NCBI GenBank assembly: GCA_018400625.1
Contig: JAGYMJ010000316.1
Location: forward strand, 1-5,012
Source: Planctomycetota bacterium
Lineage (GTDB): Bacteria > Planctomycetota > Brocadiia > SM23-32
Reading direction: 5' to 3'
DNA: 5,012 bases
Shown here: positions 1-5,012 of the stretch, one piece after another
Position numbering within the stretch: the first letter of the stretch is position 1
Layout: the number at the start of each line of letters is the position of its first letter
Notes under the pieces: model-generated
Told to the model about the DNA's origin: nothing
The model's database searches: none
What the model saw: only the letters and a program-made list of their open reading frames with translations
Translations under genes and position numbers: made by a program

Positions 1-955
1 CGACCGTCATGGCATCCGCCCATTCCGGCCCGGTCACCGTTTTAATGCGGCGGAGTTCTTCCCGGCGTATCCGGAGACGGGTGGCCATTGTGAGCCTGTT
101 GATGGTTTCCCGTGAAGACACCACATGATGCATAACATCGGGATAAACCATGGCCATATCCAGTGCCCGCGGGATTTGTCGATTAAGGGCCTCCACCGCC
201 TGTTCATACCATTTCACCGCGCATTCCCTCGCCTTCTCACACTCCGTACTCTTATCGGGCAGGCATTTAACAGCCTCCCAGGCCAAACGGGCCCTCAGAA
301 CCGCTCCATGTTCCCGGGCCGCCAGGATAGCTATATGGGCCCCGGCCATCAAAGCACGCAGCTCGCTTTTCGCAGGCAAAGAGGACGGTTCAGGACAATT
401 TTCCAGCAGTTCAACAGCGCGTTCGCATCTTTCAGCGATATTATCGCAAAGAGTGAAAGCCGTCCCCTCGGTTCTTTTCATCACACGGCTGTAAGACTCC
501 GGTTCTTGCGCTACAGATTGGATTAACTCGTATATGTCTGTAATGCCTTCCGATTCCAACCATTCCGGCGGACGGTATTTGGGGCTTCCCAAAACTCCCG
601 GCCAGCGCCAATGTCCGTCGAACCAGGGCGGCATCCCAAAAGAAAAGCCTTCCCTGAGCAGATGCACGGCGGTGGTCATGTCTAAGGGAAAAGCGGCCAA
701 GTTTTTAGCCGCCTCCAGGATCACCGGCCCGGCCGTGTCGCCGAAAAAGTTTTGGAAGTCCTGCTCCGAATTCCCTGCCAGTACCTCAGGAGATAATTGT
801 TCGAGCACGCGGGTGATGTTGCGGGAAGCCGTATGAGCGCCAATATGTCCTTTATGCCCCCATTGCGTGTTTATATGGACGATGCAGCCCTCAATATCGA
901 GTTTGTTGATGCGCTCGGCGGTTTCCCTGCACCAATCTTCATCATGCCAGAGCAT
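1..955 (-). CDS. C-terminal part of a frameshifted protein of unrecognised family, open at left edge
   Basis: Reading the minus strand from the ATG at 955 down to base 1 gives about 318 codons with no stop, so the gene continues beyond the window. It is almost certainly the continuation of the frame that starts at 1191. Restoring one base in the C run near 957-960 joins the two into a product of at least 395 residues. No ribosome site precedes the ATG at 955, and a TGA sits in this frame four codons upstream, so an independent start is unlikely. The first part has beta-strand/helix character with the patterns MLWHDEDWC and CIVHINTQWGHKG, as in TIM-barrel enzymes. A Trp/Pro-rich stretch (MPPWFDGHWRWPGV) follows, then a long, mainly helical region rich in Ala, Glu and Arg. 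I do not recognise the family. A glycoside-hydrolase-like barrel with a helical C-terminal domain is a guess from this pattern and the neighbours. Confidence 0.75.
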   Translation of the reverse strand, partial: MLWHDEDWCRETAERINKLDIEGCIVHINTQWGHKGHIGAHTASRNITRVLEQLSPEVLAGNSEQDFQNFFGDTAGPVILEAAKNLAAFPLDMTTAVHLLREGFSFGMPPWFDGHWRWPGVLGSPKYRPPEWLESEGITDIYELIQSVAQEPESYSRVMKRTEGTAFTLCDNIAERCERAVELLENCPEPSSLPAKSELRALMAGAHIAILAAREHGAVLRARLAWEAVKCLPDKSTECEKARECAVKWYEQAVEALNRQIPRALDMAMVYPDVMHHVVSSRETINRLTMATRLRIRREELRRIKTVTGPEWADAMTV

Positions 956-1191
956 CGGGCTTGTGGGTCATCAGGGAAATGGCACACATAGTGGAAACCC
1001 CATTGGTTATAGACTCGATCGCTCATGTATGGCTCGATGCCGGATATTAAATAATCAATTTTGAGTCTTTCGGCCCAGTCAATAATGGCCTTCCATGCTG
1101 CAAGCCTGTCATGTCCAAAATCCAGCAACCTGCCCCAAGGGCCGTCGCAGGGTTCAAGTAATGCCGGTGTAAACCACCAAATTGCTTTCAT
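871..1191 (-). CDS. N-terminal part of the same frameshifted protein
   Basis: The start is the ATG at 1191. AGAGAGG lies at 1198-1204, six bases upstream, a good ribosome site. A TTG at 1209 would add six residues but lacks such a site. The frame ends at a TAA at 871-873, but the residues after about position 77 (low-complexity Ala/Ser/Lys-rich) look out of frame, whereas the -1 frame from there on reads as normal protein. The true N-terminal part is about 77 residues, starting MKAIWWFTPALLEP and including a helix and strand (AAWKAIIDWAERLKIDYLI) typical of the first beta/alpha unit of a TIM barrel. There is no signal peptide, so the product is probably cytoplasmic. The gene starts 24 bases after the sulfatase stop and is probably co-transcribed with it. 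The break may be a real mutation or a sequencing/assembly error in GGG (957-959). Confidence 0.7.
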   Translation of the reverse strand: MKAIWWFTPALLEPCDGPWGRLLDFGHDRLAAWKAIIDWAERLKIDYLISGIEPYMSDRVYNQWGFHYVCHFPDDPQARCSGMMKIGAGKPPSASTNSILRAASSI

Positions 1192-1215
1192 GTTTTTCCT
1201 CTCTTGCAAAAAAAT

Positions 1216-2676
1216 TCAAACATTGCGCGGGTCCTGCTGATAGGGCAGCACGTCGGCTGTCGTCATAAAATAATTCAGCAGAAGATTTTCCATCTGCTTA
1301 TTGACTTCTGAATATTCTGGATTTTTGATCAGGTTGTGCAGTTCGCCAGGATCGCTTTCCAGGTCATAGAGTTCATCCCACTTGAAATAGGGTCGTCTGA
1401 CATATTTATATTTGTGGTTTCTGACGGAGACGCCATAGGTCCCAACATCTTGATATTTCAGGACAACCTCGAATTTAAGTCCATAAAAATCATGCGGCGG
1501 GCGGTTAAAAACTTCGGAATTTTTATACGCATTTTCCTTTTCCCTGGAGCCATGTTCGGCAAAAACGGCTTGGCGTATTTCACTGTTGTCTCCGCAGAGT
1601 GAACCGACCAGGCTCCGGCCCATATGGTCGTATCCCGGTTCTATGCCGAGCAGGTCATAGATAGTGGCCGGCATATCGATAAGTTCGGTCAGGTGGGTCC
1701 TGATGCCGGGTTGGGCAACGACGGAAGCCGGGGGTTTAACGATAAAAGGCACTCTCAGCAGGGAGTCATGGAACGTTCCCGCTTTTTCCGGCAGCGAGTA
1801 ATCACCGGTAAAGTCCCCATGATCGGAGAGGAAAATTATCAGCGTATTGTCGTATTCACCCTTTTTCTTGAGCGCAGCCACCACTTTACCGAAAAGGGAA
1901 TCTATCTTTGTGCACATCCCGTAATAAACGCGCCTTATCTCTTTCCAGTCGTCTTCACTTATTTCCTCGGAACGATAAATTCCGCGCAGATCATCCAGCA
2001 TGCTGAAGTCATTTTCCGGCACAGGCCGTCGGGGAGGCAGATTGTCGGGGTCGATCATATGATAAAAATCTTCTTCAACCCTGTAAGAGGGATGCGGCCA
2101 TGATAGCGGAAGATAAACACAGAATGGATTTTCCGCTGAATACGAGGTGATAAAATCGGCAGCCCCAAGTGTGTTGCCATAGTCGCGATCGGACACTTTT
2201 TCACCCTTTCCCTGCTTCGGCATAACGCCCCGGTAAAAAACGCTGTGCCGTGGGTCTTGAGGAGAAATTTTGGGCGGAGGGTAATATTCCTTATACGGTT
2301 TTTCAGGATGATATTTCGTATCACAGTGTTTCAAATAATCTTCTTTGTTTTTTAGGGCAAACAAATCATTCTTTCCGCCCCACCATACGTGATAGTCTTC
2401 GCGACGCAAAACGGAGAACAGGTTCGGTTCGTGGTCCTGGAGCATGTACCTCATCGAACGGTGTCCATGCACGTGTGGATACCACCCGGTCATGAAGGAA
2501 CAGCGGCTCGGTGTGCATGCCGGGTTCTGTGCGAAGGCGTTGGCATAGGAGACGCCGCCCTCCCTGACGAGGCGGTCAAGGTTGGGGGTAACGGCTCCCG
2601 CGTTTCCAAGGTGCCCCAGCACGTCGCCGCGGTAGGAGTCCGGATTGAAGATGACGATGTTTGGCAGTTTACTCAT
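1216..2676 (-). CDS. Sulfatase (S1 / alkaline phosphatase superfamily, Cys-type)
   Basis: Predicted to hydrolyse a sulfate ester, probably on a sugar. From the ATG at 2676 the product is 486 residues, usual for type I sulfatases. The signature C-T-P-S-R at residues 54-58, followed by a T-G pair, is the C-x-P-x-R formylglycine motif, so activity should need conversion of Cys54 by a maturation enzyme not encoded here. Other expected active-site elements are N-P-D-S-Y-R-G-D (11-18, metal ligands), G-G-K-N-D (Lys102), W-P-H-P (His195), S-D-H-G-D (Asp285, His286) and Lys298. The C-terminal pattern ELYDLESDPGELHNL is typical of the family. A start at 2736 would add 20 unrelated residues and overlap the upstream gene. 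The chosen start lies 4 bases after that gene's stop, with GGA in its last codons as a weak ribosome site, suggesting translational coupling. No signal peptide is visible. The D-x-x-R-x-D N-terminus also occurs in phosphonate monoester hydrolases, so a phosphodiester or phosphonate substrate cannot be excluded. Confidence 0.95.
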   Translation of the reverse strand: MSKLPNIVIFNPDSYRGDVLGHLGNAGAVTPNLDRLVREGGVSYANAFAQNPACTPSRCSFMTGWYPHVHGHRSMRYMLQDHEPNLFSVLRREDYHVWWGGKNDLFALKNKEDYLKHCDTKYHPEKPYKEYYPPPKISPQDPRHSVFYRGVMPKQGKGEKVSDRDYGNTLGAADFITSYSAENPFCVYLPLSWPHPSYRVEEDFYHMIDPDNLPPRRPVPENDFSMLDDLRGIYRSEEISEDDWKEIRRVYYGMCTKIDSLFGKVVAALKKKGEYDNTLIIFLSDHGDFTGDYSLPEKAGTFHDSLLRVPFIVKPPASVVAQPGIRTHLTELIDMPATIYDLLGIEPGYDHMGRSLVGSLCGDNSEIRQAVFAEHGSREKENAYKNSEVFNRPPHDFYGLKFEVVLKYQDVGTYGVSVRNHKYKYVRRPYFKWDELYDLESDPGELHNLIKNPEYSEVNKQMENLLLNYFMTTADVLPYQQDPRNV

Positions 2677-2680
2677 CTGT

Positions 2681-3493
2681 TTATTCCAAACCGTGCAGAT
2701 ATTCGACCGCCCGACGGGTTGCTTCAAACGGATCATAGTCGTTATATTCGTATTCTATATTGATATAGCCGTCATATCCGGCTTCCTGCATAGCTTTCAG
2801 ACAGGAACGGTTATCGATATCGCCTTCGCCGATAAGTGCGGAACGATAGTAACGTCCGTCCAGCATGGGCCGATAGCCTTCCTGAGGCTGTTCTGACACC
2901 AGCCAATCTTTGAAATGGGCATGCACGACATGGGGAGCGCAGCGCGAGAAGGACTCGGCGGGGTCTTCGCCCGATCCCGCATTTCCGCTGTCAAATGTCA
3001 GTTTCAGTCCCGGGACAGCGCTCTGCGCTTCCAAATAATCATCGGCCAGGACAAAAGGGCTTTTATCGCCGGGGAAATTTTCAATACTTAAAGCAACTCC
3101 CGCATCTTCTGCCAGCGGCATAACCAATTTAAGTCCGGATATCCACCTCTGCCGCAATTGATTCCGGTCAAGGTCTTTCTGCCCCGGAGTCGGGATCATG
3201 ACGACGGGGGCGCCGAGCGTAACGGCGGCTTCGATCCCCCGCTTGCAATCATCGATTCCTTCCTGCTGCTCTTCCGGATTCGCTGAAACAAGCTTTTTTG
3301 CAAAAAAAGTATGGCAGACCACATCAACACCATGGTCGTCGGCCATCTTGCGCAGTTCTTCCGGCTCCCGTCCGTGGAGGCGGACAAAATCTATACCGTC
3401 CATGTGTTTGGCCGTAAACTCCAGCATTTTTTTAAGATCAAAATGCTCTTCCTGCTTCGAAAAAGTGTAGCTCATTGTTGAGTATTTCATCAT
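2681..3493 (-). CDS. Sugar phosphate isomerase/epimerase (AP_endonuc_2 / xylose isomerase-like TIM barrel)
   Basis: A 270-residue protein of the usual length for this superfamily, whose members isomerise, epimerise, dehydrate or eliminate on sugars and keto-sugars using a divalent metal. Probable metal ligands, in the expected order, are Glu138 (S-I-E-N-F), Asp168 (T-F-D-S-G-N), His193 (H-A-H-F-K-D) and Glu247 (I-N-I-E-Y-E). The loop G-E-G-D-I-D (222-227) matches the conserved G-x-G-x-I-D segment before the last strands. Two adjacent ATGs exist at 3493 and 3490. GGAGG at 3498-3502 is four bases from the first and seven from the second, so 3490 may be the real start (269 residues). No signal peptide. 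The stop is 4 bases before the sulfatase start. Beside a Gfo/Idh/MocA oxidoreductase, it may act on a keto-sugar, as IolE does with IolG or as the lyase subunits of 3-keto-glycoside cleavage do. The exact substrate cannot be read from the sequence. Confidence 0.93.
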   Translation of the reverse strand: MMKYSTMSYTFSKQEEHFDLKKMLEFTAKHMDGIDFVRLHGREPEELRKMADDHGVDVVCHTFFAKKLVSANPEEQQEGIDDCKRGIEAAVTLGAPVVMIPTPGQKDLDRNQLRQRWISGLKLVMPLAEDAGVALSIENFPGDKSPFVLADDYLEAQSAVPGLKLTFDSGNAGSGEDPAESFSRCAPHVVHAHFKDWLVSEQPQEGYRPMLDGRYYRSALIGEGDIDNRSCLKAMQEAGYDGYINIEYEYNDYDPFEATRRAVEYLHGLE

Positions 3494-3497
3494 AAAA

Positions 3498-3502
3498 CCT
3501 CC
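3498..3502 (-). promoter_or_regulatory. Strong ribosome binding site of the isomerase gene
   Basis: The minus strand reads GGAGG here, the best Shine-Dalgarno sequence in the window. It is four bases from the ATG at 3493 and seven from the ATG at 3490. The second spacing is closer to optimal and favours the internal start. It contrasts with the weak sites before the sulfatase and the oxidoreductase. Confidence 0.8.
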
Positions 3503-3570
3503 AATAGAATTATTGTCGCATTATTCATTCACGCTTTTTACCGAACTTTTCTGAAAAGGTATCCCACATG

Positions 3571-3583
3571 ACGGCAAAGCCGT
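3571..3583 (-). other. Small hairpin between oxidoreductase and isomerase genes
   Basis: ACGGC (3571-3575) and GCCGT (3579-3583) are perfect inverted repeats with a 3-base loop. No T run follows on the minus strand, so it does not look like an intrinsic terminator. It could stabilise or slow processing of the transcript between the two genes. A five-base stem may also occur by chance. Confidence 0.35.
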
Positions 3584-3608
3584 ACATCCGGTGCAAGTAT
3601 TCAGTCCC

Positions 3609-4715
3609 TTACCATCCAAATTGCGGCACATCGATCCAACGACCGCCTTTCATGGCCGATTCATGGGCAATCAGACCGGGTGCCGTCACTTCAGCGGCCT
3701 GAACGGCATTGAAAGCGGGGAGAGTCCCCTTGTCCAAAGCATCAATAAAGTGGTTTATCATAGAGTACTCGCCGGTTCCATGACCGCCGTGCCGTGCTTC
3801 AGGCGGCGCATTCGGATCTGAAAAGGGAGTATCAACATGCCTGGCGCCGTCTTGCTTTGAATCAACATCTTCCACCCATTCCAGGCCGTTTTCGTGCGGA
3901 TCACGCCCGTTCTCGACAAAACCTTTTGTGCCGTAGAGCGAGTACCATGTCAGATATTTCGGCTTGCTGCTCTGATACCGTTTGACCGTTTGGCTGGCCA
4001 GAATTTTAATGACAGCCCCCTTCTCCGTCTGAAACAGTCCGGTCTCCATATCCAGGAAACTCACACTGTCCTGATCCGGGTGCATATTTTTGCCCGGTGT
4101 TACTCCGGTCGCCTTGACAACGCGGTCCTGCATGAGAAAAAGCAGCGGCCCGAGGCTGTGTCCGCAGTACCATATTGGCGCGCGCGGATAACGCCACTTT
4201 TTCTCACCGGTTTCCGGGTCCACCAGCAGATGCGTTATCTCATGGAGATATTCACCTTCGGCATGGTATATCTTACCGAGCCGCCCCGCCTCTATCATTT
4301 TTTTCCATTCCAGCACGCAATGGAAAAAAGAATAATTTTCCGCCATCATGTAAGTCTTTCCGCTGCGTTTAGCAACCTCGATGATCTTGCGGCAATCTTT
4401 GATTGTGTAGGCGGCGGTCTGTTCGCACAGCACATGCTTACCGGATTCCATTGCGGCTATCGACTGCTCGGCATGGTGTTCGATCGGAGTGGCGATAACC
4501 GCCACATCGATATCCTCATTAACAAAATCGTCAAATTCGGCATGCATGCGGCTGTCCGGTACATTGAACTCCCTGCCCTGTTTCTGAAGCGAATCGGTAT
4601 TGATGTCGCACAGTGCACGTATTTCGCATTGCGGATGGTTTTCCAGAGCTCTGACAATATTGCCCCCGCGCCGAACACCTGCCAATCCGACTTTGTATTT
4701 CTTTTCTTTTCCCAT
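3609..4715 (-). CDS. Gfo/Idh/MocA family NAD(P)-dependent oxidoreductase, GH109-like variant
   Basis: A 368-residue protein of normal length for the family. The N-terminal Rossmann domain shows G-L-A-G-V-R-R-G (residues 10-17), Asp37 at the end of strand 2 (A-L-C-D, favouring NAD over NADP), and V-A-V-I-A-T-P (71-77). At the usual EKP motif it has C-E-Q-T (97-100), so the customary lysine is absent. M-A-E-N-Y (125-129) follows. In the C-terminal domain, the usual D-x-x-x-H catalytic pair is replaced by Y-C-G-H-S-L-G-P with His186. Together with G-G-H-G near 310 and a K-G-G-R-W-I-D-V-P ending, this resembles the H-x-L-G-P region of GH109 NAD-dependent glycosidases as I recall them. Function may be dehydrogenation of a sugar or redox-assisted glycoside cleavage. 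The ATG at 4715 is preferred to a TTG at 4724. The only ribosome-site candidate is AGG, 12 bases upstream. No signal peptide. First gene of the visible cluster. Confidence 0.93.
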   Translation of the reverse strand: MGKEKKYKVGLAGVRRGGNIVRALENHPQCEIRALCDINTDSLQKQGREFNVPDSRMHAEFDDFVNEDIDVAVIATPIEHHAEQSIAAMESGKHVLCEQTAAYTIKDCRKIIEVAKRSGKTYMMAENYSFFHCVLEWKKMIEAGRLGKIYHAEGEYLHEITHLLVDPETGEKKWRYPRAPIWYCGHSLGPLLFLMQDRVVKATGVTPGKNMHPDQDSVSFLDMETGLFQTEKGAVIKILASQTVKRYQSSKPKYLTWYSLYGTKGFVENGRDPHENGLEWVEDVDSKQDGARHVDTPFSDPNAPPEARHGGHGTGEYSMINHFIDALDKGTLPAFNAVQAAEVTAPGLIAHESAMKGGRWIDVPQFGW

Positions 4716-4718
4716 AAT

Positions 4719-4745
4719 ATTCAAATACCTGATTGAAATTTGAAT
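4719..4745. promoter_or_regulatory. AT-rich inverted repeat just upstream of the first gene (possible operator or leader hairpin)
   Basis: ATTCAAAT (4719-4726) and ATTTGAAT (4738-4745) are perfect 8-base inverted repeats separated by 11 bases, ending three bases before the ATG at 4715. As DNA it has the size and symmetry of a dimeric repressor site. As RNA the loop would hold the only AGG (4728-4730) that could act as ribosome site. A weak -10-like TATACA lies on the minus strand at 4749-4754, which would put the transcript start at the edge of the repeat, but no good -35 is visible. The regulatory role is inferred from position only. Confidence 0.4.
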
Positions 4746-4800
4746 TACTGTATAAAATGTTCATTTTTGAGTCTGTTAGGCACTTTTAAGCGATTACGCT

Positions 4801-4824
4801 TTTTCAAAGGCTTCGCTCTGAAAA
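4801..4824 (-). other. Hairpin with nine-pair stem on the minus strand
   Basis: TTTTCA and TGAAAA arms pair over six bases. On the minus strand the stem extends to nine pairs through one G-U wobble, with a six-base loop. On the plus strand the same position is an A-C mismatch, so the structure favours minus-strand RNA. It would lie in a leader of the cluster if transcription starts farther upstream. Confidence 0.35.
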
Positions 4825-4864
4825 CGGAGCACCCTAAGGCGCGGTATATGGTCCTGCTGGTGAC

Positions 4865-4882
4865 GCCGGCGTCCCCGCCGGC
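4865..4882. repeat. GC-rich perfect palindrome (GCCGGCG, 4-base loop)
   Basis: GCCGGCG (4865-4871), loop TCCC, CGCCGGC (4876-4882). All seven pairs are G-C, giving a very stable hairpin. No T run follows on either strand, which argues against a simple intrinsic terminator. CGCGG (4840-4844) and CCGCG (4907-4911) could form an outer stem around it. It looks like a REP-type dispersed palindromic element, but other copies cannot be checked here. Confidence 0.5.
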
Positions 4883-4940
4883 ATTGTTCAGACAGCGAAG
4901 ATTTAGCCGCGTTGTAAGTATTCAGTAAAACCCGTCGTTA

Positions 4941-4961
4941 CCACCGGACTTGTTCCGGTGG
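4941..4961 (+). repeat. Perfect 8-base palindrome with 5-base loop, followed by a T run
   Basis: CCACCGGA (4941-4948), loop CTTGT, TCCGGTGG (4954-4961). A run of five T follows at 4969-4973 on the plus strand, seven bases after the stem. This is farther than in a good intrinsic terminator, and no plus-strand gene ends nearby. It is more likely a dispersed palindromic repeat. The GTTACCACC at its left arm recurs at 5004-5012, where a second copy may begin. Confidence 0.5.
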
Positions 4962-5012
4962 GACAGTATTTTTGCACTACATATGGTCACCCCCACCAGA
5001 ACTGTTACCACC

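Larger units (their letters stand above)
4716..5012. other. Non-coding region upstream of the cluster, rich in inverted repeats
   Basis: About 297 bases without a convincing gene. The 62-codon plus-strand frame at 4740-4928 has no recognisable content and crosses two hairpins. The region holds at least four inverted repeats besides the AT-rich one at the gene start: 4788-4801, 4801-4824, 4865-4882 and 4941-4961. It also has a 9-base direct repeat at 4937 and 5004. It probably contains the promoter of the minus-strand cluster, and may contain dispersed palindromic repeats or a structured leader. The gene on the other side lies outside the window. Confidence 0.6.

Noticed and set aside
125..526. 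Plus-strand frames of 133 and 114 codons near the left edge
   Set aside because: They lie opposite the continuous minus-strand frame that extends the 1191 gene and resemble no protein family.
950..970. Programmed -1 ribosomal frameshift
   Set aside because: The shift direction fits -1, but there is no X-XXY-YYZ slippery heptamer at the junction and no evident internal Shine-Dalgarno stimulator. An indel or sequence error is simpler.
1624..2103. 159-codon plus-strand open frame
   Set aside because: Antisense to the conserved middle of the sulfatase, with no domain-like content.
3503..3560. Promoter in the gap before the isomerase gene
   Set aside because: AATAAT-like strings are present, but no -35 box lies at a suitable distance. 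Read-through from the oxidoreductase gene is as likely.
3894..4736. 280-codon plus-strand open frame
   Set aside because: It is antisense to the well-supported oxidoreductase over nearly its full length, shows no recognisable domain, and has no ribosome site. Long antisense frames are common opposite such genes.
4788..4804. Plus-strand terminator-like hairpin (AAGCG, loop ATTA, CGCTT, then T run)
   Set aside because: The stem is only five pairs, it overlaps the next hairpin, and no plus-strand gene ends upstream of it.

Overview
The window carries a compact minus-strand gene cluster of about 50% GC. In transcription order (right to left) it holds a Gfo/Idh/MocA-type NAD(P)-dependent oxidoreductase, a TIM-barrel sugar phosphate isomerase/epimerase (AP_endonuc_2 / xylose isomerase-like), a Cys-type sulfatase, and a long protein of unrecognised family that runs off the left edge. 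No plus-strand gene is convincing. The long plus-strand frames lie antisense to the conserved genes.

Layout: 4716-5012 is non-coding and holds several inverted repeats, including an AT-rich one directly upstream of the first gene. 3609-4715 is the oxidoreductase. 3491-3608 is a 118-base gap with a small hairpin and a short frame. 2681-3490/3493 is the isomerase-like protein, followed after only 4 bases by the sulfatase (1216-2676). After 24 bases the last gene begins at 1191. It is broken by an apparent single-base frameshift near 957-960 and then stays open to base 1. The short gaps, shared strand and ribosome sites at the downstream genes suggest one operon or a set of co-transcribed genes.

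A sulfatase next to a Gfo/Idh/MocA oxidoreductase and an AP_endonuc_2 isomerase is typical of sulfatase-rich heterotrophs of the PVC group (Planctomycetes, Lentisphaerae, Kiritimatiellae) and some environmental lineages. This placement is inferred from gene content only. A coherent reading is catabolism of a sulfated sugar or glycoside: the sulfatase removes sulfate, the dehydrogenase makes a keto-sugar or cleaves a glycosidic bond by a redox route, and the isomerase-like protein rearranges or eliminates the product. None of the four proteins shows an N-terminal signal peptide, so the steps would be cytoplasmic and act on imported substrate. No transporter, regulator or sulfatase-maturation gene is visible here.

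Most unusual points: the unrecognised, frameshifted last gene; an oxidoreductase that lacks the usual EKP lysine and has an H-x-L-G-P site resembling GH109-type NAD-dependent glycosidases; a sulfatase with no visible export signal; and the hairpin-rich region upstream of the cluster.
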